Part shown: piece after piece, positions 26,200 to 36,341 of the stretch
Layout: each line of letters begins with the position of its first letter
Numbering within the stretch: the first letter of the stretch is position 1
Source of the DNA: Bacillota bacterium
Lineage (GTDB): Bacteria; Bacillota; Clostridia; Clostridiales; Clostridiaceae
Assembly (NCBI GenBank): GCA_023424785.1
Contig: JAFADP010000005.1
Coordinates: forward strand, 20,017 to 84,016
Length of the DNA: 64,000 nucleotides
Direction: 5' to 3'
Position numbers and translations under genes: made by a program
Notes under the pieces: model-generated
What the model saw: the letters and a program-made list of their open reading frames with translations, nothing else
Databases searched by the model: none
What the model was told of the DNA's origin: nothing

Positions 26200-27924
26200 T
26201 TAATTTTTTTCTACATTAACAGGTTTACCAACAAAATATGTTGCTAAAACCACTACTAATATTGCTAATGGAAGTACTATATATATTGGAATTCCAAACC
26301 CTGCAGGTATATATCCAAATAATACTGTTATTACTCCAACAAATAAAGCATACCACATTTGTGTTTTAACATGATCTATGTGATCGCATCCTGCTCCCAT
26401 TGAAGAAAGTATTGTTGTATCTGATATAGGTGAACAATGGTCTCCAAAAATTGCACCTGTTAAAACTGCACTTATACTAACAATAACATATGACATATCT
26501 GAATTAATTGCATATGATAAAGGTATAGCTAGTGGCATTAATATTGTCATTGTTCCATATGCAGTACCTGTTGAGAATGATATTACTGCTCCAAAAACAA
26601 AAATTATACTTGGTAATAAAAATGCTGGTACAGAATTAGAAAGCTTAGATACTAAGAAATCTGCTGTTCCTAAATCACCAATTACTCCACCTAATGACCA
26701 TGCTAGTATTAATATTACTCCTGTAATTATTAATCCTTTCATACCATTTATCCATATATTAATACCTTCTGATATAGTAAATATTTTCTTACATACACCT
26801 AAGGCTATAGCAACTATACTTGCAAGTAATGCTGCTTGGAATAATGCTACTGATGCATCAGCTGCACTAAATGCTTCTTTTATTGCAGAAAATGAGAATA
26901 ATGACCCTATGGAATTTCCAAATATAGCTTTAAGAGCTTCATCTTCACCTGCCATTATAGATGAATAACCACTATAATAAAAACTTATTAATGCACCTAC
27001 AATTAAAGTTCCTATAGGAATTATAGCATTCCATATACTTAATTTTACGCCCTTTTTAGCTTCAAACTCGTCAGCTACTTCCTTATCTAACTCTATATCT
27101 TTTAATATTTGTTCTCCTTTTCTTGCTCTAACTTCAGCCTTTCTCATAGGACCAAACTCTCTTAAAAGAAAAATTGTAGCTAAAACAAAAACAATTATTA
27201 ATATATTATAAAATCTATATGGTATTGTTTGTAAAAATACTCCAAAACCATCAACATTTTTTCCTATTTTCTCGAATCCATCATTAATTAATGAAACTTC
27301 AAGTCCTATCCACGTTGATATAATTGCAAGTCCTGCTATTGGTGCTGCAGTAGCATCAATAATAAATGATAATCTTTCTCTAGAAACCTTCATTTTATCA
27401 GCTACAGGTCTCATTATAGGACCTATAATAAGTGCATTTGCATAATCATCAAAAAATACAATTAATCCTAAAAGCCATGTTATAAATTGAGTACTTCTTG
27501 GTGTTTTTGCTTTTTTTGCAAGGGCTTCAGCTACTGCTCTTGCTCCACCCATCTTTGATACAAGTTCTATTACTCCCCCTATTACTAGAACCTGAAGTAT
27601 AATACCTGCATTCCAAGGATCTGCTAATGCATTAAGCATTCTCTGAACAACATCTAAAAATGAATGAACAATTGATCCAAATAAATTATAATCTGATAAT
27701 TGAATCATAAAACATCCTGATAATACCCCAACAAATAATGAAATAACAACATTTTTTGTTATAAACGCTAAAACTATAGCTACTAGTGGTGGTATAATAG
27801 TAAACCACTGAAATCTCTCTGCATTTGATAGTACTTCACCATTCTCAGCTGCAAATACAACAGTAGATGAAAGCATCATCATAATGAAAGTCATTAAAAA
27901 AATTAAACTTCTTTTATTTTTCAT
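26200..27924 (-). CDS. lysW: NhaC-family antiporter, probable lysine transporter (LysW type)
   Basis: A 574-residue integral membrane protein with about a dozen hydrophobic segments, after a cleavable-looking N-terminal signal (MKNKRSLIFLMTFIMMML..VFAAENG). Family segments include IVFFDDYANALIIGPIMRP near 150, ISFSTGTAYGTMTILMPLA near 450 and FGDHCSPISDTTILSSMGAG near 496, the NhaC superfamily ion-binding blocks. By sequence alone it could exchange Na+/H+ or an organic substrate. The upstream lysine riboswitch decides the issue: NhaC-type genes behind L-boxes have been proposed as lysine transporters named LysW. So lysine uptake, off when lysine is plentiful, is the best reading. Confidence 0.85.
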   Translation of the reverse strand: MKNKRSLIFLMTFIMMMLSSTVVFAAENGEVLSNAERFQWFTIIPPLVAIVLAFITKNVVISLFVGVLSGCFMIQLSDYNLFGSIVHSFLDVVQRMLNALADPWNAGIILQVLVIGGVIELVSKMGGARAVAEALAKKAKTPRSTQFITWLLGLIVFFDDYANALIIGPIMRPVADKMKVSRERLSFIIDATAAPIAGLAIISTWIGLEVSLINDGFEKIGKNVDGFGVFLQTIPYRFYNILIIVFVLATIFLLREFGPMRKAEVRARKGEQILKDIELDKEVADEFEAKKGVKLSIWNAIIPIGTLIVGALISFYYSGYSSIMAGEDEALKAIFGNSIGSLFSFSAIKEAFSAADASVALFQAALLASIVAIALGVCKKIFTISEGINIWINGMKGLIITGVILILAWSLGGVIGDLGTADFLVSKLSNSVPAFLLPSIIFVFGAVISFSTGTAYGTMTILMPLAIPLSYAINSDMSYVIVSISAVLTGAIFGDHCSPISDTTILSSMGAGCDHIDHVKTQMWYALFVGVITVLFGYIPAGFGIPIYIVLPLAILVVVLATYFVGKPVNVEKN

Positions 27925-27958
27925 CTATTTTTCTCCCATTCTTTATTATATTAAAAAT

Positions 27959-28185
27959 AAAAAGCCTTGAGGTAACACTCAAGGCTTTATAATCAAAAAT
28001 AAAACATCCTGAATGATAGCTCTCCACAAAAATCATGTGACAATCTTAAACATATTTTGCATAAGACCAGTAATACAGCATTAAAGCTTTATCTGTATAC
28101 TTCGGCGACAGTACCTTTCATATTGCTTCATCCTGCTTAAGTCCACAATAATACTCTTTAATATCGCACCTCTATCTATTCTTTA
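27959..28185 (-). ncRNA. Lysine riboswitch (L-box) with terminator
   Basis: Reading the minus strand, the aptamer (28185 down to about 28005) shows the L-box signature in order: GATAGAGGTGCGA, AGAGTA, GGATGAAGCAATATGAAAGG, CGCCGAAG, ACTGG, and GGAGAGCTATC, which closes P1 against GATAG. A strong terminator (AAAGCCTTGAG against CTCAAGGCTTT with T run) at 27959-27988 follows. Known mechanism: lysine binding favours the terminator. Its only gene is the NhaC-family transporter. This element fills the gap 27925-28264. Confidence 0.94.
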
Positions 28186-28264
28186 TTAACTTCTTTTAAT
28201 TATTGTTAATTATACATTGTAGAATATAACATATCAAGTTTTTTTTATTTTTTTATATTTTTTA

Positions 28265-29869
28265 CTATTTTCTTTTCGATTTGCTACCTTTATTCATATC
28301 CCATAATAATATAATGGCTAATATACTTGAAATTATGTATCCTATAATTCCTATAATTGATAATCCATTATACGTTGGCTCAACCTTATTACTTATTATT
28401 AAAGATGATGCCATAACTAAGGCTGCTGCTATAATTCCTCCCGTAAGTCTATTAACAATATTATCTAACTTAGATTCTATTTCATCTAACTCTTTAATTT
28501 TTATATTTAAATTTGTATTATCATTAATAAGCTTATTTAATACTTCAATAGTTTTAGTAGGTATTTTCATTGTATCTCTAGCAAATTGATATGTTGATAT
28601 AATTAACTCTTCCGTATCTAACTCTTTCAGTATTGCAAGTTTATTTTTTGATTTAATAAATTCAGTTACTATAGAAATTATTTCAAACTCAGGATCTACT
28701 TCAGCTACTACTCCCTCTAAAATTACTAACCCTCTAATTAATGCTACTAACTCACTAGGAAATTGTATATTATTTCTTCTAACTATCTGAAAAACTTCTT
28801 GAAGAAGTATCCCTATCTTTATATTTTTTAAACTAGTATTTAAGTATGTGTCAAATAAATAGTCTATATCTTCGTATAAATCACTCTTATTAATTTTACC
28901 TTTTTTAATTCCTACTGCTAAAATAAAGTCAACTAATCTATCCTTATCCTTTGTAGCTATTGCAAGCATGGCTTTATTAAGCCAACTTTTCATATTCTCA
29001 TTTAATACTCCTACAATACCAAAATCCAAAAAACATATTTTCCCATCAGAAATAAGTAGATTACCTGGATGTGGGTCTCCATGAAAAAAACCATCTTCAA
29101 AGATTTGCTTACAGTAAGCCAATGCTAACTTTCTTGCTACATCTTTATTATCATATCCTTCTTTAAGCATCTTATTTACATTATTTATTTTAAATCCATA
29201 TATCTTTTCCAAAACCAATGTTTTCTTACTTAAAAATTCTGATATCATATCTGGAGCATATATTGAGGCAACATCTTTATTTTTTTCTTTAAATGCTAAT
29301 ATATTATTCCCTTCAATGGTAAAATCCAGCTCTCTTTCTATTGATACTTCTAATTCTTCTAGAACTTCTAAAGGGTTAACTATAGTTATATTTATTTTTG
29401 TAAATTTAACTATTCTCTTTAAAATAGCTATATCTAACTTCATTTTTTCATATATATTAGGTCTTTGAATTTTTACAACTACACTTGTTCCATTACTTAA
29501 AATAGCTTCATAAACTTGAGCTATAGAAGCAGATGCTAAGGGTTCATTATTAAAATATATAAAACTTTCTTCAATTGTTTTATTTAATGAATTTTCAAAA
29601 ACCTCTCTAATAGAGCTTATATCTTCTATTAGCGCTGAATCCTGCAATTTCTTTAACTCTTTTGTATACTCTTCTGGTAATATATCTGTTCTTGTACTAA
29701 GTATTTGACCAATTTTAATAAAAGTTGGTCCTAATGTCTCTATTGCCTTCCTGAAATTTTTAGGTGAGTTCTTACTATTATGTATGGTGCTATCAACCAT
29801 ATAACCAAATCCATAATAAGCAAAGACCTTAACTATTTCTTGGAACCTTTCTCTAGACCTTTTTACCAT
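28265..29869 (-). CDS. UbiB/AarF/ABC1-family atypical kinase
   Basis: A 534-residue ABC1/UbiB protein kinase-like ATPase. The family's N-terminal KxGQ motif is IKIGQILSTR near 52-61, followed by the alanine-rich loop LASASIAQVYEA near 109-120. The catalytic segment HGDPHPGNLL is near 258 and DFG near 281. Two hydrophobic helices near 478-525 anchor it to the membrane. In respiring bacteria UbiB aids ubiquinone synthesis; a fermentative clostridium lacks that pathway, so its lipid-related role here is unknown. It starts 13 bases after the peptidase stop and is probably co-translated. Confidence 0.88.
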   Translation of the reverse strand: MVKRSRERFQEIVKVFAYYGFGYMVDSTIHNSKNSPKNFRKAIETLGPTFIKIGQILSTRTDILPEEYTKELKKLQDSALIEDISSIREVFENSLNKTIEESFIYFNNEPLASASIAQVYEAILSNGTSVVVKIQRPNIYEKMKLDIAILKRIVKFTKINITIVNPLEVLEELEVSIERELDFTIEGNNILAFKEKNKDVASIYAPDMISEFLSKKTLVLEKIYGFKINNVNKMLKEGYDNKDVARKLALAYCKQIFEDGFFHGDPHPGNLLISDGKICFLDFGIVGVLNENMKSWLNKAMLAIATKDKDRLVDFILAVGIKKGKINKSDLYEDIDYLFDTYLNTSLKNIKIGILLQEVFQIVRRNNIQFPSELVALIRGLVILEGVVAEVDPEFEIISIVTEFIKSKNKLAILKELDTEELIISTYQFARDTMKIPTKTIEVLNKLINDNTNLNIKIKELDEIESKLDNIVNRLTGGIIAAALVMASSLIISNKVEPTYNGLSIIGIIGYIISSILAIILLWDMNKGSKSKRK

Positions 29870-29882
29870 AGTATTACCTATT

Positions 29883-31130
29883 CTATTCTCTCATAAATTT
29901 TTCAATATCTTCTACTGTTTTTATCATATCTTTAGTTAACACTTCAACTCCATTTTCTGTAACTAAAACATCATCTTCAATTCTTATCCCTATACCTTCT
30001 TCTTCTATATATATACCAGGTTCAACTGTCCATACCATGCCTTCTTTAAATGTAGCATTTCTATTTTCGTAGCTTATATCATGAGTATCTAATCCTAAAC
30101 TATGACCAATACTATGCCAGTAGTACTTTGTTACATCTTTTTTATCACTAATAAGTCCTAGTTTTATACACTCCTCTGCAATCCACTCTCTTGACATTTC
30201 ATTAATATCTTTATACTCTAACCCCGGCTTTATTGTGTTTATAACTCTTTCATTAACTCTTAATACTGCATTATAAACTTCTTTTTGTCTTTCAGTGAAC
30301 TTTCCATTTACAGGGAATGTTCTTGTTATATCAGCATTATAATAGTTGTATTGAGCTCCTAAGTCAAATAATATTAAATCTCCATCCTTAATTTCACAAT
30401 TATTTTCAACATAATGAAGTATTGTTGCATTTTTTCCTGATGCAGCTATTGTATCAAAAGCATATTCTTTAACACCCCTACGCTTACATTCAAACTCGAA
30501 ATATGCTTGTAACTCATACTCTTTCATTCCAGGTTTTGAATTTTTCATAAGGCTTTTTACACCTGCAATTGTTATTTCTATTGCTTTCTTCATTTCATCT
30601 ATTTCTTCTTTAGATTTTACTAATCTAAGAGGAATTATTTTAGGATATATATTCTTTATTGTTACAAAAGGATATCTCTTTATTATCTCTTCTGCAAACT
30701 TTCCTGATACTCCTTGTAATGAATCAAATGAATCTCTCTCCATATCTAAATATAAATTTAATTCTGATAATCCACTAAATAATTTATTTAAGAAAGGTTT
30801 AAATTCACCTAAGTAACTTACATCTTCTATTCCACTTAATTCAATAGCTTCTTCCTTTCTTATGCTTTTTCCTACCCATCTTTCATTATCTTCATCTATT
30901 TCTTTTATAAATAACTTTTCACTTACTTTTTCATTTATTTTTGTCATTATCATAATATGCTCTTCTTCACATATTCCTGTAAAGTAATAAAAGTTTCTAT
31001 TTGGTGTAAACATATATTTTTGATCTGCACTCTTTTTTAAAGCTTTACCGGCAAATAATATTACTATTGAATTATTCTCCATACTATCAATTAGATTTTT
31101 TCTATTCTTACAATAAAATTCTTTATTCAT
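29883..31130 (-). CDS. Xaa-Pro aminopeptidase (PepP-like, M24B)
   Basis: A 415-residue M24 metallopeptidase that removes an N-terminal residue preceding proline. An N-terminal creatinase-like domain (residues 1-165, with ITGICEEEH-like FYYFTGICEEEH) precedes the pita-bread domain. The dimetal ligands are two Asp in LFDLGAQYNYYNADITRTF (about 253 and 264), His in HSIGHSLGLDTHD (near 340), Glu in VEPGIYIEEEG, and Glu in IRIEDDVLV. It is in an operon with the UbiB-like kinase and downstream of ccpA's terminator. Confidence 0.93.
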   Translation of the reverse strand: MNKEFYCKNRKNLIDSMENNSIVILFAGKALKKSADQKYMFTPNRNFYYFTGICEEEHIMIMTKINEKVSEKLFIKEIDEDNERWVGKSIRKEEAIELSGIEDVSYLGEFKPFLNKLFSGLSELNLYLDMERDSFDSLQGVSGKFAEEIIKRYPFVTIKNIYPKIIPLRLVKSKEEIDEMKKAIEITIAGVKSLMKNSKPGMKEYELQAYFEFECKRRGVKEYAFDTIAASGKNATILHYVENNCEIKDGDLILFDLGAQYNYYNADITRTFPVNGKFTERQKEVYNAVLRVNERVINTIKPGLEYKDINEMSREWIAEECIKLGLISDKKDVTKYYWHSIGHSLGLDTHDISYENRNATFKEGMVWTVEPGIYIEEEGIGIRIEDDVLVTENGVEVLTKDMIKTVEDIEKFMRE

Positions 31131-31202
31131 ACTTTCACATCCTCATATCACATAAATATTTTTATTTTATGTTTATTTTATATCATTATACATTCTTATT
31201 CA

Positions 31203-31240
31203 AAAAATAGTGTAGCAAGCAAAAGCTTTACTACACTACC
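31203..31240 (-). terminator. Terminator of ccpA
   Basis: Minus-strand hairpin TAGTGTAGTAAAGC against GCTTGCTACACTA with a six-T tail, past the ccpA stop at 31259. Confidence 0.85.
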
Positions 31241-31258
31241 CTAATAATTATTTAATCA

Positions 31259-32257
31259 CTATCTTGTACTTTCTCTCTTAATTAACTCATAGTTTAATAC
31301 ATAGTGACCATTTTCTAATTCTCTCTTATTAAGAATCTTTATTAACATTCTCACTGCAACAGATCCCATATCATAACTTGGTTGTGATATAGTTGTTAGT
31401 TTTGGATAGAATATTCCACCTAAAACATTATTATTAAATCCGATAACACTTACATCTTCTGGTACTCTAATACCTTTTTCTCTTAATGCATCTATAGCTC
31501 CCATAGCAATCTCATCAGAGGCACAAACTATTCCATCAAACTCTTTACCTGCTTCTGTAAACCTTTGTATTGCTTCATAACCTGCTTTTACAGTAAGATT
31601 CTTAAAGTAAGTTAAGTCTTTATCAAAACTTAATCCTGCTTCACTTAAAGCACTTTTATATCCTATATATCTTTCACCCCATGCATTCATAGTAGTTTCA
31701 TTTACACCTATAAACGCTAATTTTTTAATTCCGCTTTCTATTAAATATTTAGTTCCTTCATAAGATGCTGATACATTATCAATAGATACACTTGGAAATT
31801 TTCCTTCTTTATCTTTTGTTTCAACTAATACAGTCTTTAAATCAAGTTCATTTATTAAGTCTAAAATTTCTTCATTTAGAGAACTACTTATGTAAATTAC
31901 TCCATCAACCATTTTTTCCTTAAGAACTTTTAAGTACTCTTTTTCTTTTTCTATATCGAAGTCTGAGTTACATAATATAATATTATAATTATATATATTT
32001 GCAACATCTTCAGCACCTCTAACTATATCTGGATAAAACTGACTTGCTATATCAGGTATTAATATTCCTATCGTACTTGTCTTTTGTGTCTTTAAGCTTC
32101 TCGCTACTATATTAGGTCTATATCCTAATTTGCTTATGGCATCTAATACTTTCTTTTTTGTATCTTCATTTACAACATCGATATCATTTAACACTCTAGA
32201 AACGGTAGCAATAGAAACCCCTGCTTCTCTCGCTACATCTTTAATGGAAGTTGCCAT
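31259..32257 (-). CDS. ccpA: LacI-family regulator, probable catabolite control protein A
   Basis: A 332-residue LacI/GalR regulator. The N-terminal helix-turn-helix reads IKDVAREAGVSIATVSRVLN (5-24), followed by the hinge helix LGYRPNIVARSLKTQKT. The effector domain begins TIGILIPDIASQFYPDIVRG, closely following Bacillus CcpA in wording and length, and the C-terminus QPSYDMGSVAVRMLIKILNK also fits. CcpA with HPr-Ser-P binds cre sites for carbon catabolite control. It stands alone with a GGAGGG site and its own terminator. The LacI-type palindrome on the pullulanase promoter at 57681-57705 is a plausible target. A different LacI-family regulator is possible but less likely. Confidence 0.85.
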   Translation of the reverse strand: MATSIKDVAREAGVSIATVSRVLNDIDVVNEDTKKKVLDAISKLGYRPNIVARSLKTQKTSTIGILIPDIASQFYPDIVRGAEDVANIYNYNIILCNSDFDIEKEKEYLKVLKEKMVDGVIYISSSLNEEILDLINELDLKTVLVETKDKEGKFPSVSIDNVSASYEGTKYLIESGIKKLAFIGVNETTMNAWGERYIGYKSALSEAGLSFDKDLTYFKNLTVKAGYEAIQRFTEAGKEFDGIVCASDEIAMGAIDALREKGIRVPEDVSVIGFNNNVLGGIFYPKLTTISQPSYDMGSVAVRMLIKILNKRELENGHYVLNYELIKRESTR

Positions 32258-32359
32258 AGTTATCCCTCCTATTTATTTTCTTTTAATTATTTAATTATAC
32301 ATATATATTTTCATAAAAACAAGAATGTTTAGTAATTATTTAAAACAATAAATAATTAT

Positions 32360-32396
32360 AATAGGGCTAGTATTTATCCACATACTAGCCCTATTA
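32360..32396 (-). terminator. Terminator of ileS
   Basis: Perfect 13-bp stem ATAGGGCTAGTAT/ATACTAGCCCTAT right past the ileS stop. The tail is AT-rich rather than a clean T run. Confidence 0.7.
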
Positions 32397-32399
32397 CTT

Positions 32400-35300
32400 C
32401 TACTTATTTATTTCTACATCTAAGTTTAACTTTTCACCATTTATAATAGTTTCTGTGTATTCTCTATCACTATCAACTACTATATTTACTGTTAAAGTTT
32501 CTTTCTTAATTGAATCTTTGAATTTTTCTATTACATTAATTAACATATCATTTCCTGATACATATAAGTTAATCTTATCTGCAACTTCAAATCCCTTTTC
32601 TTTTCTCATATTTTGAACCTTAGAGATTATTTCTCTTAAGTGACCTTCTTCTCTTAATTCATCAGTTATATGTGTATCAAGTACTACACCAATTTCACCT
32701 TCACCTGCAAATGCATATCCTTCAAGACCTTGCATTGTAACAAGAAGATTTTCTGAATTTAACTCAATTTCTGTACCATCAACATTTATTATTTCTGTAG
32801 CACCACTTCTTATCTTTTGAGCTAATTCCATTTGATTTCTTGCTGCTATCTCTTTTCTTATTCCTGGAATCATCTTACCATAAGCTCTTCCAAGTACAGG
32901 TAAGTTAGGTTTTATTTCAAAGTTAACATACTTAGATAAATCTGCTCCAAATTTAATATTTTTAATATTTAATTCGTTAGTTACTATATCACCATAGTAT
33001 TCTGGAATAGAATCTGTAGAAACTAAAATTTCTGAAAGTGGCTGTCTATTCTTAATGTTAGCACCATTTCTAGCACTTCTACCAAGCTTAACTATTGTAT
33101 AAGCTAAATCCATTTCTTTTTCTAAGTCTTTATTTATAGCACTTTCATCAACTTCTGGCCACATAGTTAAGTGAATACTTTCTTCTGCTGATGAATCTAA
33201 ATTAAATACTAAGTTTTGATATATCTCTTCAGTTATAAATGGAACAAATGGTGCTGCAACCTTTGATAAAGTTACTAAAACTCTATATAAAGTTACATAT
33301 GCTCCTATCTTATCATCAGTTAATTGTTCTGACCAATATCTTGATCTATTTCTTCTTACGTACCAGTTAGATAATTCATCTGTAAATTCTTCTATTTGAA
33401 GAGCTGCTCCTGTTATATCATAAGAATCTAACTTTGAATCTACATCCTTAACTAATGTATTTAGCTTAGACATAATCCACTTATCCATTACATTTTCTGA
33501 CTTGAACTCTTTATATTCTAATGGATTAAAGTTATCTATATCTGCATATAAAACATAGAATGAATATACATTCCATAATGTACTTAAGAACTTTCTTTGA
33601 GCTTCTCCAACATCATCTATAGAGAATCTAGTTGGTAACCATGGTGCACTTGCAGTGTAGAAATGCCATCTTGTAGCATCTGCACCTTGAGAATTTAATA
33701 CATCCATAGGTTCTACTACATTACCTTTAGATTTAGACATCTTTAAACCTTTCTTATCAAGAACGTGACCTAAAACTATACAATTTTCAAATGGATTTGT
33801 ATCAAAAATTGCAGTTGATATTGCAAGTAATGTATAGAACCATCCTCTAGTTTGGTCAACAGCTTCTGATATAAATTGAGCTGGGAAGTTTTGCTCAAAT
33901 AATTCCTTATTTTCAAATGGATAATGTAATTGTGCAAATGGCATTGAACCTGAGTCAAACCAGCAGTCTATAACTTCCTTAGTTCTATGCATTTCCTTAC
34001 CACACTTTTCACACTTTAAGTTAACATTATCTATATATGGCTTGTGAAGCTCTATATCTTCAGGCACATTTATACCTTTAGTTTTTAACTCTTCTATGCT
34101 TCCTATACATTCTTTATGTCCGCATTCACATTCCCAAATTGGAAGTGGAGTTCCCCAATATCTATCTCTTGATATACCCCAGTCTATAACATTTTCTAAG
34201 AACTTACCAAATCTACCTGTTCTTATGTTATCTGGATACCAGTTTATTTTATTATTATTTTCTAAAAGCTTATCTCTAAGCTTAGTCATTGCAACAAACC
34301 AACCTTCTTTTGGATAGTAAAGAAGTGGTGTATCACATCTCCAACAGTGTGGATATGAGTGTAAATGTCTTTCTGATTTAAATAACTTATTATTTTCTTC
34401 TAACCACTTACAAATGCTTTCATCACATTTTTTAACGAACTTTCCAGCCCATGGTGTAACTTCTTCTACAAACTTACCTTCTTTATCAACTAAGTTAACG
34501 AAAGTAATTCCATTAGCTTTTGCTACTAAACTATCATCTTCACCATATGCAGGTGCTATATGAACTATACCAGTACCATCTGATAAAGTTACATAATCAC
34601 CGTGGATTACTTCAAACGCTTTTCCTTCAACCTTAGCAAAAGGCATTAATTGTTCATACTTAGTTCCTAATAGTTCACTACCATTAAATTCTCTTACTAT
34701 TTCATATTCTTCTCCAAGAACCTTATCTGCTAAATCTTTAGCTAATACGTAAACTTCATCTCCAACCTTAGCTTCAATATATGTATAAGCTTTGTTAACA
34801 CATAATGCTAAGTTTGATGGTAATGTCCATGGTGTTGTTGTCCAAGCTAAAATATATTTATTTTCTTCACCTACAACTTTAAATTTTGCAATACAAGTTA
34901 AATCTTTAACATCTTTATATCCTTGTGCTACTTCGTGAGAAGAAAGAGCAGTTCCACATCTTGGGCAATATGGCATAACTTTATGTCCTTCATAAAGAAG
35001 TCCCTTATCCCACATTTGTTTTAAAGCCCACCAAACTGATTCAATATATGGATTATGATATGTTACATATGGATCATCCATATCAACCCAATATCCTATT
35101 TTATCAGTCATCTTTTCCCACATAGATACATATGTGAATACACTGTCCTTACATTCTTTAACAAACTTTTCTACACCATATGCTTCTATTTGTTCTTTTC
35201 CTGAAATACCTAATTTCTTTTCTATTTCAAGTTCTACTGGTAGTCCGTGAGTATCCCAACCAGCTTTTCTTATAACTTTATATCCCTTCATAACTTTATA

Positions 35301-35510
35301 TCTTGGGATTATGTCTTTCATTACTCTTGTTAAGATATGTCCCACATGTGGCTTTCCATTAGCTGTTGGAGGACCATCGTAAAAAGTAAAATATTCACCA
35401 TCTTGATTCATATCAAAATTCTTTTTGATAACATGTCTTTCTTTCCAAAGGTTTGCTACATCACTTTCCATGCCAACAAAACCATTTGGTAATTCAACCT
35501 TTTTGTACAT
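32400..35510 (-). CDS. ileS: Isoleucyl-tRNA synthetase (long form)
   Basis: Class I synthetase that charges tRNA-Ile. The HIGH motif appears as HVGH in [14 protein letters not shown] near residue 55, and KMSKSKGN lies near 590-597. The CP1 editing domain ([14 protein letters not shown] near 225) is present, and cysteine pairs (CPRC, CWRC, CEKC) suggest zinc knuckles. The length, 1036, and the [17 protein letters not shown] block fit the eukaryote-like IleS2 group, some members of which are naturally mupirocin-tolerant; that property is not shown by the sequence. An Ile-specific T-box precedes it. Confidence 0.97.
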   Translation of the reverse strand: MYKKVELPNGFVGMESDVANLWKERHVIKKNFDMNQDGEYFTFYDGPPTANGKPHVGHILTRVMKDIIPRYKVMKGYKVIRKAGWDTHGLPVELEIEKKLGISGKEQIEAYGVEKFVKECKDSVFTYVSMWEKMTDKIGYWVDMDDPYVTYHNPYIESVWWALKQMWDKGLLYEGHKVMPYCPRCGTALSSHEVAQGYKDVKDLTCIAKFKVVGEENKYILAWTTTPWTLPSNLALCVNKAYTYIEAKVGDEVYVLAKDLADKVLGEEYEIVREFNGSELLGTKYEQLMPFAKVEGKAFEVIHGDYVTLSDGTGIVHIAPAYGEDDSLVAKANGITFVNLVDKEGKFVEEVTPWAGKFVKKCDESICKWLEENNKLFKSERHLHSYPHCWRCDTPLLYYPKEGWFVAMTKLRDKLLENNNKINWYPDNIRTGRFGKFLENVIDWGISRDRYWGTPLPIWECECGHKECIGSIEELKTKGINVPEDIELHKPYIDNVNLKCEKCGKEMHRTKEVIDCWFDSGSMPFAQLHYPFENKELFEQNFPAQFISEAVDQTRGWFYTLLAISTAIFDTNPFENCIVLGHVLDKKGLKMSKSKGNVVEPMDVLNSQGADATRWHFYTASAPWLPTRFSIDDVGEAQRKFLSTLWNVYSFYVLYADIDNFNPLEYKEFKSENVMDKWIMSKLNTLVKDVDSKLDSYDITGAALQIEEFTDELSNWYVRRNRSRYWSEQLTDDKIGAYVTLYRVLVTLSKVAAPFVPFITEEIYQNLVFNLDSSAEESIHLTMWPEVDESAINKDLEKEMDLAYTIVKLGRSARNGANIKNRQPLSEILVSTDSIPEYYGDIVTNELNIKNIKFGADLSKYVNFEIKPNLPVLGRAYGKMIPGIRKEIAARNQMELAQKIRSGATEIINVDGTEIELNSENLLVTMQGLEGYAFAGEGEIGVVLDTHITDELREEGHLREIISKVQNMRKEKGFEVADKINLYVSGNDMLINVIEKFKDSIKKETLTVNIVVDSDREYTETIINGEKLNLDVEINK

Positions 35511-35544
35511 TTAATATGACTCCCTTCATACTTTTTTATAAAAT

Positions 35545-35800
35545 AAAAAAACTCCATCCGCTAAGGACGAAGTTAAAATTCGCTATACCACCTATTGCAA
35601 TAAAATCTAAATAAACTTAGACTATTAATTCAAGTACAATCATACTCTATCCCTTAACGCAGGCCAACGTGATAACTTACTAAGTAAACTTTTCAGTCTC
35701 CAACTCCTAGGTGATTTTCGTTAAAATTCTATGTGACTTTACACCAACCAGTCACTCTCTTAAAGTAGAAAATTTAACTACTTTTCCTAATCATAGTCTT
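35545..35800 (-). promoter_or_regulatory. T-box leader of ileS (Ile specifier ATC)
   Basis: The minus strand carries AATAGGTGGTATAGCG at 35581-35596, and a terminator stem (AACTTCGTCC against GGATGGAGTT, then T7) at 35548-35577. The Stem I segment AAA-ATC-ACCTAGGAG aligns with the asnS and metG leaders and puts the specifier ATC at 35713-35715, reading tRNA-Ile. The remaining part of the gap (35801-36051) holds the promoter of the ileS transcript and the divergent promoter of the ferredoxin gene. Confidence 0.92.
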
Positions 35801-35943
35801 TGATTTTTATTATATAGTATATATTAAATATTTGTCAATTCTTCATTTAATAATAAAATTATTACTTCTAATACTAAATAACTTTATAAGCTCTTTTCTT
35901 ATATAAATTATGACCATATTATATATTTATATACTCCCTTATT

Positions 35944-35994
35944 TAATAATAATTATTATTTAATATTGACTTCTTTTAATGTTAATGGTTTAAT
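35944..35994 (+). promoter_or_regulatory. Promoter of the BFD-type gene with Fur-like box
   Basis: A sigma-A type promoter reads TTGACT (35966-35971), 17-base spacer, TTTAAT (35989-35994). Just upstream, TAATAATAATTATTA (35944-35958) is a perfect 7-1-7 inverted repeat that matches the Fur consensus TGATAATNATTATCA at 13 of 15 positions. In such an AT-rich genome chance matches are common, so the Fur call is weak; the promoter call is better. Confidence 0.4.
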
Positions 35995-36051
35995 ATATTT
36001 GAAGTTAGAAATAACTATCCAATTTAACTAACCATTTGTTGGAGGTTCATT

Positions 36052-36267
36052 ATGGAAAATAATATCACTGAACTGATACTTGACAAAAACACAAAAGTTT
36101 GTGTTTGTAAGGCTATTTCAAGACATACAATTAAAGAAAGTATTAAAGCTGGTGCTAAAACTTTAGAAGAAGTTCAAAAAGCCACAGGAGCTGGAACAGG
36201 TTCTTGTAAAGGCTGTAGATGCAACCATGTAATACAAAACTTAATTGACTCAGATTCAAACAATTAA
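36052..36267 (+). CDS. BFD-like [2Fe-2S] protein (bacterioferritin-associated ferredoxin type)
   Basis: A 71-residue protein with the BFD cluster motif: Cys17 and Cys19 in CVCKAISRHTI, and Cys52 and Cys55 in SCKGC, with an extra Cys57. The helix pair between them (IKESIKAGAKTLEEVQKATGAG) fits the family. Free-standing BFD proteins bind a [2Fe-2S] cluster and can release iron from bacterioferritin; the same fold also occurs as a domain in NirB and other oxidoreductases. No bacterioferritin gene is nearby. The start has TTGGAGG. Its own terminator is shared with lysC. Confidence 0.88.
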   Translation: MENNITELILDKNTKVCVCKAISRHTIKESIKAGAKTLEEVQKATGAGTGSCKGCRCNHVIQNLIDSDSNN

Positions 36268-36295
36268 AAAAAATCCCTATTAATACTTATATACG

Positions 36296-36337
36296 AAAAA
36301 GACCAAACTGTTTCCCTTAATCAGTTTGGTCTTTTTA
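36296..36337. terminator. Bidirectional terminator between the BFD gene and lysC
   Basis: Perfect 15-bp stem AAAAAGACCAAACTG/CAGTTTGGTCTTTTT between convergent genes, with T runs on both strands. Confidence 0.93.
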
Positions 36338-36341
36338 TTAT

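Noticed and set aside
26200..27924. Plain Na+/H+ antiporter assignment for the NhaC-family protein
   Set aside because: The lysine riboswitch immediately upstream points to lysine transport.
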